This document shows, piece after piece, positions 35,332 through 46,533 of a stretch of 64,000 bases of DNA. The stretch lies in NCBI GenBank assembly GCA_004335835.1, contig RWJK01001842.1:152477-216476 (forward strand), given 5' to 3'. Position 1 is the first letter of the stretch, and each line of letters opens with the position of its first letter. The notes under the pieces were generated by a model, which worked only from the letters and a program-made list of their open reading frames with translations, was not told the origin of the DNA and made no database searches. Position numbers and translations under genes: made by a program. Origin of the DNA: Scenedesmus sp. ARA3 (lineage: Eukaryota > Chlorophyta > Chlorophyceae > Sphaeropleales > Scenedesmaceae).

Positions 35332-36928
35332 ATGGCGAAAGGTATATACGTTGTTAAGGCTACCTCCGATCTGGTTGCTGTTCATAAGCCGGCAGGTAAC
35401 AGAAAGACCTGCTGCTGTGACTGCTGCTGCTGCTACTGCTGGTGCTGCTGCTGCTGGGCAGCATCATTGCCCAGAGTACTGCTGCAGCCATTCCTGCAAG
35501 TTTGGAATCCCACCTTCAGCTTGAACGATGAATCGAGACCTCCACGTGGTTCTTTCCCATCGTTCTGCATTGCTGGGGATGCAGGCGTGCCATTTCACTC
35601 AATGGGCAACCAGCAGGGCTTGCTAGCAGCCATCAGAGCCAACCCAGCATTCCTGCTGGACTCATCTGCACCAGCAGCACAGCAGCAGCAGCAGCAGCAG
35701 CAGCTGGATGAGCAGCAGCGCTTGTTTGCAGTGCACCGTCTGGACACTGGCACCTCTGGCCTGGTGTGCTTTGCCACAAGCGCTCATGTTGCGGGCTTGG
35801 TCGCCAAGGCCTTCAGGTGCGCTGCCAGCTGGGGTGCTGACTGCGCACGGCCCGGCCAAGCCTTCACAAGGCAACATTGACGCCCGAATCGCTCTCAGGC
35901 TTACATTTCAAACCGCAAACTTTCTGTCAACAACACTGCTTGCCAGCGCTGGCTGCTGACTGCGCACGGGCCAGCCCAGCTTCCACATACAGCAGGCTAT
36001 AAGGTCGCTGACCTGCAGACATTCGCACATGTCTGCTCATTTGTTTGCCAGCTGCCAACCACAGCAGACAGACAGGAGGGGGAAAAGCAGAAGCAATCAG
36101 GCAGCAAGCTGTGCTTTTCCAAGGTGCTGCTGGGCTGCTGCATTGCTGTGCTGCTGCAGGGAGCGCCGCGTGGCAAAGTACTACGTCGCCCTCTCAGCAC
36201 GCAAGCCAGCACGCAAGCAGGGCAGCGTCACCGGTGACATGACACGAGGCCGCAGCTCTAGCTGGAAGCTTCTGCGCAGCAGCAGCGACCCCGCAGTTAC
36301 ACGCTTCCAAAGCTACAGCCTGGCCGCAGTGCAGCCGGGGCTGCGGCTGTTTTTGTTGAAGCCCGAGACAGGCCGCACCCACCAGCTGCGGGTGGCAATG
36401 AAGAGCCTGGGTGCTTCAATACTTGGAGATCCGCTGTATGGGGCTGCGGCAGCAGCAGCGGAGCAGCAGCGCATGTATCTGCATGCGGCAGCGCTGCGCG
36501 TGCAGTTGCCGGATGGCAGTTGGTTCCAAGCTGTGGATCGGCCGCCGATTGCAAACGGGTTGTTTGGGCATCCGGCGGTGCAGGAGCTGTGTGGGCGGCT
36601 GCTGCCTGATGGGCTGGAGCAGGACTTGGGGCCTTGGTTTGAGGAGCATCCGCTGCTGGTGTCGCGGACAACGGTGAGCGGTCAAAGTCTTGGGTATCAT
36701 ACCCCAAAAAACAAAGCAAGCTGGCCAAACTGCTCGTCTCTCACTGAGAGCAGTTTGACCAGCTTGACTTGTTTTTTGACTATCTTTGTAAAGGATGCAG
36801 CATGTTTCAAGGTGTTGTCGGAATTCATAGCACTTGCCAGCGTGATGGCCTTCAAGCAGCATCATGGCCTTCATAGGAGGGACTGCTGCAAGCTGCAGCC
36901 CTGGCTGCAGCACCTGGTAGGAAGCTAG
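35332..36928 (+). CDS. RluA-family pseudouridine synthase
   Basis: Converts uridine to pseudouridine in RNA. Exons 35332-35395, 35585-35816 and 36160 onward. Catalytic Asp75 lies in HRLDTGTSGLVCFA. ETGRTHQLRVAMKSLGASIL followed by GDPLYG is the conserved C-terminal signature, and LVAVHKPAGVPFH is the N-terminal strand. A Gln-rich insert precedes the catalytic loop. The start is at the fold's edge with no obvious targeting peptide. The 3' end is unsettled: a GTGAGC donor at 36674 joining to CCCTGGCTGCAG at 36899 gives 279 aa, while reading through the same frame to 36928 gives 354 aa but translates a large hairpin. The short form is preferred. The target RNA and compartment cannot be read from the sequence. 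Confidence 0.87.
35818..35995 (+). repeat. Duplicated donor-side segment in RluA intron 2
   Basis: GCTGACTGCGCACGG with CCAGC and CTTCACA-like flanks occurs at about 35833-35870 and again at 35952-35985, about 120 bases apart. It is a small decayed direct duplication at the exon 2 edge. Confidence 0.6.
36706..36777. repeat. 30 bp-arm near-perfect inverted repeat
   Basis: Left arm 36706-36735 (core CAAGCTGGCCAAACTGCTC) and right arm 36748-36777 (core GAGCAGTTTGACCAGCTTG) pair with three mismatches around a 12-base loop. It lies just after the RluA coding signature, in the probable last intron or 3' region. Confidence 0.9.
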
Positions 36929-37395
36929 CACTGAAGTGCGCTAGGGAAGGTCACTTCGTTCACATGTGGCAAGTTTCCTCTGATATTTGTTATACTTCAT
37001 CTACATTTTATAGTTTTCAAACGGCCGCTTTACGTTCACCGACACACGGCGATTGTCCCCCCGGGGAGAGGAAGTCCTGTCTTTGAGCGTGCACGTGCTT
37101 GATTGTGCCGGGACAGCTTGTACACCCAACTGTACTCAAATCGTTGTATTTTGAAGGGCTTGGGGCTGCTTTGTCGCTCCCACCCAGCTCGCACGCCGTG
37201 GGCATTGGGGACATAGACCAACGCGCCGGCCTTCGCCCAGCTCCTGCTCGGGTGCCTTGGTGCTTGTTCATCCAACCATTGATCATTGTTTTAATTCAAG
37301 CTCTATGAGGCGGCCCAGTTCTGTGATTCTCCTTCTTGGCTTGGGGCTGCTTTGAGGGGCTGGCTGTACAGTAGCAGCACCAGCAGCCCCGTGGG
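36929..37395. other. Short intergenic stretch, RluA / wall protein C
   Basis: About 470 bases that should hold the 3' UTR of the RluA gene and the promoter of wall protein C, both on the plus strand. CTTGGGGCTGCTTTG occurs twice (about 37160 and 37341). Nothing else is recognised. Confidence 0.5.
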
Positions 37396-39401
37396 ATGAA
37401 ATCGAGATACTCGAGGCTTCACACCCTTTTCATCGTTATAGTATTGGCAAATGCTGTTTTGCACGTGGCTGCAAGGTGAGTGCTGCCTGCTGTAGCGCTT
37501 GGTTGCTCTGTTCACAGCTGCTGGGTCTGCCTGTGGGACGCAATAGACTCGATGCACTCACTAACAACTCTATTGGTGCACAGCAGTTCAGAAGGACTAA
37601 AATACACAACGAAATGCCTGCTTGTGCATGCTGCAGGCCATGGGCACACCTGCAGGGGCAGCCACACTGGAAGGAACCAGCTATCAGAGCAGCAGCAGCA
37701 GCAGCAGCAGCAGCTGAAAGAGATGCAGCACTTCCTTGCCAGCTGCTCAGCATGGCAGTCGAGACAGCAGGCGCAGGCCAGCAAGCAGCAGCAGATCTGG
37801 CAAACTTGCCCCTAGCTGTGTGGCTTGGTGCAGGGAGGACAGCAGCTGACAGCCAACATGCGGTAGCAGGTGCTGCTCGCCGGCTCACTGCTGCCTCCCC
37901 AGCATCAGCAAGGGCAAAGCGGCAAGCACAACAAAGCAGCAGTAGAAGCAGCAAGCGTCTGGCTGCTCAGGCTGCTGCCAAAGCTTCCAACAGCAGTGCC
38001 GGAGCTAGCCCGCCGCCGCAGGCTGCAGCAAGCAGCGCTAGCCAGGAGTCAGCTGGTGCAGCAATGGATTGGATTGGGCAGATGTCGCAGTCAACTGTGG
38101 TGATTGCATCACCAGCGCGCCGCAGAATCTTCCCCTCGCAGTCAGCGGAGGGCGGCACTGTGCTGCTGGACTCCACAGGCACCAAGGCGGAGCTCGGGGG
38201 CAGCATAAAGTCCTTCACATGGACCATCACAGGCACTGGGACAGACAACAAGGACTTCAAGCGCATAGTGGACGGTGCAAACGCCACCGTGCTGCTGCCA
38301 GCAGGCAGCTACAGCGTGTCACTGCTGGTGGCGACGCCGAGTGACACTGCGAGTGACAACGTGCCGCGGTTCACAGTTGCGGCATTTGTTGCGCCCAGCC
38401 CCTCGCCAAAAGCATCCCCACCAGCTAGGAACCCGAACGAAGGCGTGAAAGCAGTGGACCTCACTAAACCGCCAGCGTCGCCTTCGCCTGAACCGGCGCC
38501 GCCAGCCAGGAACCCCAATGAAGGCGTGAAAGCTGTGGACCTCACTAAACCGCCAGCTGCGGGTGACACCACACCTGACACACCGCCACCGCCACCTGGT
38601 GGTACAGACGTGCCGGCAGGCCCCCCTCCACCTGCCGACAAACCTCCATCAGCAACCCCACCAAGCACTGGTGGCACACCTAGCCCTGCCAGACCAGCGG
38701 CTGGCAGCACCCCTACGCCGACACCGACACAGCCACCTGCAGCGGGTGACACACGACCGCCACCTGGTGACACTGGTGGTGCGGGTGACACTGGTGGCAG
38801 TGGCGGCAGCAGCGGCAGTGGCGGCAGCGGTGGTACTGGTGGCAACAGTGTCAACGGCGGCAGTGGCGGCAGCAGCGGCAGCGGCAGTGGCAGTGGCAGT
38901 GGTGACACAGGAGACACAGCAGCAGGCACAGATGCCACACCACCTCCACCTGCGGATACACCGGTGAGTGAAGGATGGATGTGGGCTCCTGCTGCTGAGC
39001 CCGACTGTGCAGACAAATGAGGCTGCTACGTAGCCACATGAATGTTGTGATGCAATAGCAACTCACGTGACCTGCTTGCACACCAGCAGCTGATTTGTTG
39101 GCATGGTGCCTTGTGAGTGTGTGCACAGGCACCTGCAACACTGCTATTGTGGGGCTTGTGCCCAGCAGAACCAGGCATTAGCAACCCATGGATTGTGCTG
39201 CACACTGCGTAAAAGCAAAGATTATTGCAATGTTTGCTGCTGTTGCCTCCTACCAGGAGCCACCGCCTGAGCCAGCGCCTGAACCCCCTGCAGCAACACC
39301 CCAACAACAGTGCTTGCTGCTGCTGCTGCCTCCTACAGGAACCGCCGCCTGAGGCGTCTGAACCCCTGCAGCAACACCCAAACAACAGTGCTTGCTGCCA
39401 C

Positions 39402-39454
<53 letters not shown>

Positions 39455-39504
39455 NNNNNNNNNNNNNNNNNNNNNNNNNNNNNNNNNNNNNNNNNNNNNN
39501 NNNN

Positions 39505-39560
<56 letters not shown>

Positions 39561-41294
39561 TACAGGAACCACCGCCTGAGCCAGCGCCTGAGCCCCCTGC
39601 GGCAACACCCCCTGCTCCTCCTCCTGCCAGGCCACCCCCAGCCCCAGCACCCGCCCCAACCCCGCAGGAGCCACCACCAGCACCAGTGACACCTCCACCC
39701 ACTCCAGTTACACCACCGCCAGTGCCGGTTACACCTCCACCAGCACCGGTTACACCTCCGCCAACACCGATTACACCACCGCCAGCGCCGGTTACACCAC
39801 CTCCTGCACAGCCGCCTCCTGTCACCCCTCCTGCTCCAAGTGAGCCGCAGTGCTTGGCCAAGGTGCGTACATACGTGGCAATTGGCGTCCCAACAGGCCA
39901 CACCGCAGCAACTGCACAAGCATGTTCTAGCCGCTAGTTGTGAGGCGCACTAGCAGGTGTTTACTGGCTTTGCGTCTGCAGTGCTCAAGACTTGTTTTGC
40001 ACCATTTGCGGCACATATAAGGCTTGCAAGTGGCTTTTGGATGGCAGCTGCGGGTGCTGGTGCTCAGCAGCAATCGGACTGCTGCAATGTGTGCCGTCTG
40101 GCCTGGTGTTGTCTTGCAATTCTAAACAACACATCTGCTGCTGCTGCTGCTGCTGTCTGCCACTGCTGACACGTTTAACGCCGGACGACAGGACATGGGA
40201 GACATGCGCTCGGATCCGGATGCATGTGAGTATGCTACGCGGCTGATGCAGGCAGCAGCTGCCGCAGTCAAATGTGCAAGCTTTACCACCACAGCTCAGC
40301 TCATGTGTGCTGACTTATGTCTGCTAGCTCTTTTTGTGTGCGCTTTCCGCAAGTACCTGTCGTGGTGTCTCTGCAGGGGATGAAATGAAGGCCTGCTGCG
40401 ATGACATGAAATCCGAGCCAGCTGCTGTAGAGCCAGAGTGCAACAGCCTGCCTCCCCGCCCAGCTGCTGCTGCTGCTGCTCCACCCCCAGCAGCAGCAGC
40501 ACAGCCGCCAGCCCCTACCCCGGATGCTGCTGACGACATGAGCTGCAACAAAGCGGTACGGGCAGCGGCAGAGCAGCTTATAAACTAAAGATTTTATGGT
40601 GCTTGGCAGCATTTGCATGCAGCAATGCTTCACGCATTGCTAGGCAGGCAGCTGGTACCCGCAGCACACAAGCTAATCAGGGCAATCTGTTCAGCGCGAA
40701 GAATGCTTTGTGAAGAGCCAGCTTCCTGGCAGTTGGTGGCAGCATATTCTGCTAAGAGATGACCTGAGGCTAGGTTGCATTAATGACATCTCAGGCGTGC
40801 CGCTGTTTGGAACTGCAGCCTTACCAACAGGCAACACCGCTGCTGCCATGCTGTGTGCTTGCAGGATTATGGGGACCTCAGTGACCCTGACTTTTGGTAA
40901 GTTGCTAGACACCCGTGTCTGTTGTGATGCATTTTCTGCAATGTGATGCTTCATGTACGTGCAAAATGCAGCAGGGTGATTTTGGAGTGTTTGTTGTGTT
41001 TGACGTGACACATAAGATCGGCGGAGATTTGCAGGCTTTCAAAACACACGGTCGTTGGTCAAGAAAGCATGCTCGCAAAGGCACCCCAAAGTTATCTTTG
41101 AGCTTCGAAGGCTTGTACCACGTCAACATTATGCACACTGCACCTGTGTCTGTGAAGGCATGCCCTGACAGTACCATCACTGCTGCCGCCGCTGCTGCTG
41201 CAGGCAGGGTTTCAGCGACTGTTGCGCAGAACAGAAGGCTGCAGGCAGGACCCCTCCTGACTGCAGCAGCATTCCGCCAAAGCCCGCAGGCTGA
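37396..41294 (+). CDS. Pro-rich secreted wall glycoprotein C: PKD-like domain and two 4-Cys modules
   Basis: Predicted wall or matrix glycoprotein of 679 aa. Exons 37396-37475, 37637-38963, 39566-39862, 40192-40225, 40377-40555, 40865-40896 and 41204-41294. It has a signal peptide (HTLFIVIVLANAVLHVAA) and an Ala/Gln/Ser-rich region. A PKD/REJ-like beta domain follows (GGTVLLDSTGTKAELGGSIK, then SFTWTITGTGTD). Next come Pro/Gly/Thr-rich repeats with two copies of NPNEGVKAVDLTKPP and a PPPxPVTPP array, both likely hydroxyproline O-glycosylation sites. Two copies of a Cys module end the protein: one around DPDAWDEMKACCDDMK to PECNSLPPRP, the other DPDFWQGFSDCCAEQK to PDCSSIPPKP. It is an inverted paralog of 46534-50058, and exon phases agree exactly. 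A gap in intron 2 does not touch coding sequence in this model. Confidence 0.85.
39246..39565 (+). repeat. Repeated exon 3 starts, CTG run and assembly gap in wall protein C intron 2
   Basis: GAGCCACCGCCTGAGCCAGC (39257) and GAACCGCCGCCTGAGG (about 39340) precede the real exon 3 start GAACCACCGCCTGAGCCAGC (39566). Each has its own CAG acceptor. Between them lies a long CTG run (about 39403-39559) broken by 50 N (39455-39504). Confidence 0.88.
39455..39504. other. Assembly gap (50 N)
   Basis: Run of N inside a CTG repeat. The real length of the repeat is unknown. Confidence 0.98.
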
Positions 41295-41306
41295 GACGTT
41301 GCTGAC

Positions 41307-41383
41307 ATAATTCGGTGACACAATTCAATGGCGTTGATGCTATGGCTTGATGGGTAACATGATGATGATGATAATTCGGTGAC
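41307..41383 (+). mobile_element. Micro-retroposon copy 1 with 13 bp target-site duplication
   Basis: A 51-base insert (41320-41370) sits between perfect 13-base direct repeats ATAATTCGGTGAC (41307-41319 and 41371-41383). In its sense direction it reads ATGGCGTTGATGCTATGGC, then TTGATGGGTAACATG, and ends in an ATG-triplet tail. The same core is at 45566-45616 and 55405-55451 in other contexts. It lies 12 bases after the stop of wall protein C. Confidence 0.72.
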
Positions 41384-41856
41384 TTAGGACCTGATGAAGG
41401 TGATGAGCCTGATGAGGCACATTGGGGGCTGCAGTTTCAGCTGTTGACAGAAGGATGGGATTTTGCTAGTAGGCGAGCGAGTCAAGCGATTGCAGCTGTT
41501 TGCTGCGTGGCGTTGCAGTCCAGCTGTCTGCACCCGGGTGGCTGGACTGTTGCGGGGCCGGTTGCTGGCTGCTTCTGCAATTTGTCAAGCATTTACTGTT
41601 CAACAGGCTGCATGGCACAGCTGGGTGTGGCACGACCCTCAGGGGTTTGCACAGGAGTTTTGGTTGATGCGCTCGGTGGTTGTGCCAGCCCTGCCCTGTG
41701 CCGTGTAGCTTAGCAGCTACTCGGCCCAACCTGCTGTGGTGCTTGACAGGACTGTGGATTCGGCTATGTACATGTGCAATCTGTACATGATTGATACTGT
41801 GCATTTTGCTCAAAGTGATTGCAATTAATGCTTTATGGTCAAACACATTGCACTGT

Positions 41857-41861
41857 TGTAA
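41857..41861 (+). terminator. TGTAA poly(A) signal candidate, wall protein C
   Basis: TGTAA 563 bases past the stop codon. Assigned by position only. Confidence 0.35.
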
Positions 41862-42798
41862 CTGGACAGAGAGCTCGCTTCACTTCAGCCTGACTAACGG
41901 CACAACTGCGATCTTTGCACGGCTGTCGTGGCTACCAGTGTAATCACACCTGCCAGGCATGATGCCGCAGCAGTGCGCTGCGCTGGTTGACAGCAACCGA
42001 ATCACTGGCCGCCTGCGGCTGGCAGGAACAGGACGCATGCTGGTGGTTACCTGCTTCCTTTCCAACAGTATCAGTATGTGCACGACACCATGAACACACC
42101 ATACAACCGTGCTTAGGTTGCTGCTGTTGGCCACAGCCACGCGGCATGCATAGGTCAACAACAGCCAGTGAAGTGCAGTACCACGCAAGGCAGCTGCAAG
42201 CAGCACAACTCTTTTCAACACACGACATCACAAAACTGCACCTTGCCACAAAATTGGTGCGTCTCAAGCAGCTCACCAAAACACTGCCTTTGGTTATACG
42301 GGAGCAAAAATCCACGCCAAACATGACGTCATCACATAACAGCAACAGCCACAAGAGGCAGCAGGACTTGAGGTAAGGCAGCCACATCCGACTAGCGTCC
42401 TTCAAGAGATTTGAATAGTGTTGCTCGCATCTCAGCAAGCACGCGCATCACTGCTGCGCGCAGAACATCTCAACATTGTACAAAGGTTCACATGTTGAAC
42501 AAACAAGTGCAGCATACTCAACTCTCAGCTGCACACATACAATCACAACAGCGCTTCCTGCAACACCGCCCAGCGCAGAATACGCATGCGCTGCAATCTG
42601 GCTAAGCTACCACACTGCTGCCCTTCTGCTACCAGCTGCCATGCGCTCTCACAGTTTGCCATCCAGTACACAGCAAACGCTCGCACACCACCCCCTGCCT
42701 CAAGTTGCGTGTCTGCAGCACAACCTGCTGCGCTGGGTGGTGCGGCGCTACAGCAGCAGCCCGGTGGCCTCAGCAATGCCTCAGCGATGAGGCTTGCC

Positions 42799-44992
42799 TC
42801 ACTTCTTCTCAAGGCCTGGCAGCTTCTTGATGATGGAGCCCTGCAATGGCAGCAACAATGCAGCAAGATGAGCGCAGCAATCTTTTAGACGCAATCTAGA
42901 AGGATAGCAAGGGGAAAAGAAGATGGTTGCATACATGCAGTGAGCAGTTCTGCTGTGTGATGTGCGCAGGAAGACGGCTGCCTTCCTGCCTCGCGCATCA
43001 ACTGTAGCCTGTACTAGTCGTCTGCCACAAAGCACCATCCTCAGTCCCGCTGCTGGTGTTTAAGTGCGTGGTTCGTAGCATGCAGATGATGCTGCGGGCT
43101 CCTGTGCCATACGCATGTGCCGTGCGCAACACAATATCAACAGCAGCAGCATCCACTGCGCCTCACCGCCGCTGCCTCGATGTCCTTGGAGGCGTCGTTG
43201 CCGTCCACGTACCAGCGCACCGCCAGGTAGGGCAGCGTGAGCAGGCCCACCAGCTGCACAGGGAAGCCCAGCACCTGGCGGGCGCAGCAGCAGCAGCAGC
43301 GGCGGCGGCGGCACGGACACACCACGGGAGGATGCCAGACGTGAGGAGTGACACAAACGTCTTGTGCAGCAGCCGGCACATTCTAGCGGAGTTGCACGAA
43401 GCTGATGTTGCTGCCGCAGATGCTGGCCGTGACGCCCATGCAAGCATACTGCAGGCCTGACCAACCTTGCTTCCTGCAAGCCGCTTGCAGATTCGCCACT
43501 TGATACAATACATCTTAGGATGGAAAGCTGCTTCAGGGACATGCCCAGCGAGCCGCTACTCTGTTCACTCACCACGTCCAGTGCGGGCAGGTGGATGAGC
43601 CACTCTGCGATGAAGAAGGCTGACACTGCTGCAGCCACCCAGCCAATCACCACAGGCTTGTTCTCGGTCTTCTCAAACTGCACGCGGCAAAGTGCATAGG
43701 CAATGGAAGCGCAGGGGCAGTGCGGAAGTAGCGTGGAGCGTCAGCATCAACAAACATGAGCTGCATTGATGAGCAAGTAAGCTAAACAGAAGCCACAGGC
43801 TTGTTCTCGGCCTTCTCCAACTGCATGCAGCAAGGCACATGGGCAGTGCAGCGGGTGCAGAGCACATGCGGAGCATCAGCATCAGCACCAGCAGCGATGT
43901 TACGCAATGTTCTTGGGCTTCTCAAGCTGCCGGCAGTACAGTGCATAGGCAACGGAAGTGCAGGGACAGTGCAGAGCATCAGCATCAACAAACATGAGCT
44001 GCAGTGACATGCAGGCAAGCTAGACAGAAGCCAGCACGCTGGCTGGCACGACACTGCCAGGGAGCGAGCAGTGGCAAAGCACGGTACCAAGGTTGCCATG
44101 CTCTGTTGGAGCAGAAAGGTACAGGACCTGCACATGAGCACAGAGGGGTGAAAGCAAAAGCTGCTATTTTGGAGTGTGCTGCGGATGCAGGTGCGCTGCT
44201 GTTGTGGGGTGTGCTGCAGGCGCAGGTGCGTTGCTGGTGTACGCACCTTGTCTGCCCACTCAGCCAGGTATGCATCAAAGTCTGCAGTGTAAGGCAGGGC
44301 AGCAGAAGGCAGGGCAGCTCAGCGCCAGTCCACTACTGCACATGCAGGCCGCGCAGCAGCTGCTGTTGAGCTGTATTGCCAGCAGGCAACTGCTGATGTC
44401 TGCTTGTGCTGAGCTGGCAGCGGTTGGGACGCTGCGGCACAGCGAAATGCTGGAGCTTGATAGCAGCGCTTTGAGAGCCCCAACAGGTCTAAACTACGGC
44501 CTCACCCTTGCTTTCTGCCCTGACCACCACGCGAGCTGCAAGACAGACAGGCACACAGACAGGAAAGGGGGCACAGGCAGCAAAGGGCAGGGCAGCGGTT
44601 TGAGCTACCGCAGAAACAAGCATCACCGTGAAGGCTGATCAAAAGCTGTGAGCTCGATCAGGCATTTCCACTGCCGTGCGTACACTATGGGGCCCAGATC
44701 ACGAGTTGTGCCAGTTCAAACGACCCAGGAGCAAACCGGCTGTTGAGAGCTAGCAGGGCTGCTTGCAAGCCGAAATATGCATCAAGCTAGGATATTTACG
44801 GCAAGGAGATCCTCGCAAGCCTGCAGAGAGACAGCGGGCGCTGCAAGCAAGCTGCAAGCCCGGGTCATAGCGTTCCGCCTCACCGCTGGGTTGAGGAGCA
44901 GGCCTGACAAGGCGTGCTGGCACCACTGGCACACGGGCGGATGCAGTGCTGGCAAAGGACGCACAAGCACGGCGCTGCAGCATTATGGCCAT
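42799..44992 (-). CDS. CURT1: CURT1/CAAD-type thylakoid membrane protein
   Basis: Small thylakoid protein of the CURT1 family, which bends grana margins by oligomerising. Exons 44992-44884, 44535-44506, 44281-44247, 43677-43573, 43274-43167 and 42840-42799 give 142 aa. The start, MAIMLQRRACASFASTASAR, is a Ser/Ala/Arg-rich chloroplast transit peptide that runs to about VVVRAES. The mature part begins DFDAYLAEWADKFEKTENKP with an amphipathic helix. Two hydrophobic hairpin segments follow (VVIGWVAAAVSAFFIAEWLI; VQLVGLLTLPYLAVRWYV), then a charged helix ending IIKKLPGLEKK. Length and order fit CURT1. Assignment rests on this layout and the ENKPVVIG block. It is framed by the two inverted wall-protein paralogs but is unrelated to them. 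Confidence 0.85.
43790..43990. repeat. Two decayed copies of the CURT1 exon 4 acceptor edge
   Basis: ACAGGCTTGTTCTCGGCCTT at about 43796 and TTCTTGGGCTTCTCAAGCTG at about 43909 copy the exon 4 edge at 43652-43681 (ACAGGCTTGTTCTCGGTCTT), each with the following GTGCATAGGCAA-type intron bases. The spacing is about 115-145 bases. Only the 43573-43677 copy keeps a full coding frame. Confidence 0.8.
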
Positions 44993-46471
44993 TCTGGTTG
45001 AAAGCAGACGCGATACAGCAGAGCGCTGGTGCAGGTCCTTGTATTCGACAGGGACAGAAGATCAAGTAGGACTCAAAAACGATACAGCAGCTGTGAGATG
45101 AGCTCTACGGGCTTCGAGGATAACACTTCAGACTGGAAGTTGATCAAGCGCGGTGCTTTCAAATCTGTCGTGGTTGAGCAGCACTCCCCGCACCTAAGCA
45201 CTCTCCATTGTTGGTCATGGCTTATCATCCGTGTTTCAATATCAGCCATTGATCGTCAATGGTAGGACAGGCAACAGACAACTATCCTTGATGTACCCAA
45301 CCAAGATCCACACGTCAGGGAGTCAAAATCAAGCACTTCCCCTCTGGAAAACTGTACAGGCTGTACTACACTCACGCCCTGACAGCGTTGATGGCTGCAT
45401 ACCCCTATCCGGGCGTGCAAGCACACTGCTTGTCACGTGCTGGGCCCTAGCGGCGCGACTCACTGCCGCTGCGGCAGGCCCACGTGGGCTGACACCAGCT
45501 GCGCACAGGCACCATGCACCACAGGCTGGCACAACACATGCAATGGGTGCTATGCACACACCCCTCATCATCATCATCATGGTACCCATCAAGCCATAGC
45601 ATCAACGCCATCGGCCATGCACACGCCCCTGAGAGACAACAACAACCCGACGCTTATGAACCCGGCGGTAGGCAGCCGACGCTGACTAAGAGGTTGACAC
45701 CACGCTTCCAGGATCACACTACACGACGCTGCCTGTTCAACAGGATAATGCTCATCAACAATGGCTGCCGCAGCAGCACATAGCGCACACGATACAGGGT
45801 GCACTACGGTTCGCTGTGTGACCGTTACTCACAAATACACACGCGCGGGGCATGCGCAAAATAGGCGCGCCAACTCCCCAGTCATGATGATGATGAAAGT
45901 AATTCAGTTGAACATCATGGTTGGTATGGTAACAGGAGCACCCCACTGGCTACATGCACCAGCAGTGTCGCACTTCACGTTGAACTGAGAAAGCTGGCAT
46001 GCAGCGTGCGCCAACAACTTGTGCACGTCAGCACTGAAACTAAACTATCAAATTGATGTATGTATGCGAGGCAAGTTCAGCCCAAGCCAAGCTGTCGAAC
46101 GCAGTGGTGCAGTACTCCAAGGGGATGGAAGTGATGTGTTGTGTTAATGATCATCCATCCTGCAAACTGGTGTACAAGCGTCAAGCACCGTAGCGGGGTA
46201 GCAGGATGTGTGTGTGAACTGTTTGGCTGCTCAGTAAGTAGCATAGTAGATGCGTCCCAAGCTCCATGTTTGGCACCGTATTGCCCGTCACAGAGTGCGT
46301 CAGTGGCACTGCTGCAAAATGCTGTGCGCATGCCGCCCAAACAATGTCTGCAGCATCGCACCAACACATATGTGGCAAGCACACCTTCAGCAATCCAGGC
46401 ACCGACCAGCAACAGACGTGAGCTGGCGCGTTCATGGGCAGGGCGCCTCACACATCAACCACTCCTTCGCC

Positions 46472-46523
<52 letters not shown>

Positions 46524-46533
46524 AGCGCTGCGC
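44993..46533. other. Intergenic: CURT1 upstream and wall protein D 3' flank
   Basis: About 1.5 kb, no gene recognised. It contains one copy of the 51 bp interspersed element (45552-45630) and a CTG run (46471-46522) next to the stop of wall protein D. Confidence 0.5.
45552..45630 (-). mobile_element. Micro-retroposon copy 2 with 14 bp target-site duplication
   Basis: A 51-base insert (45566-45616) lies between ATGCACACACCCCT (45552-45565) and ATGCACACGCCCCT (45617-45630), matching at 13 of 14. On the plus strand it begins with five CAT triplets and contains CATCAAGCCATAGCATCAA and CGCCATCGGCC. The sense strand, with a terminal ATG tail, is therefore minus. Confidence 0.72.

Larger units (their letters stand above)
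41295..42798. other. Convergent intergenic region, wall protein C (+) / CURT1-like (-)
   Basis: About 1.5 kb with 3' UTRs and no recognised gene. It contains one copy of the 51 bp interspersed element just after the stop of wall protein C, and a plus-strand TGTAA at 41857-41861. An open frame at minus 41944-42438 is Cys-rich but unsupported. Confidence 0.5.

Noticed and set aside
41944..42438. 164-codon minus-strand Cys-rich frame
   Set aside because: Composition looks like antisense low-complexity sequence; no motif and no neighbouring exons.
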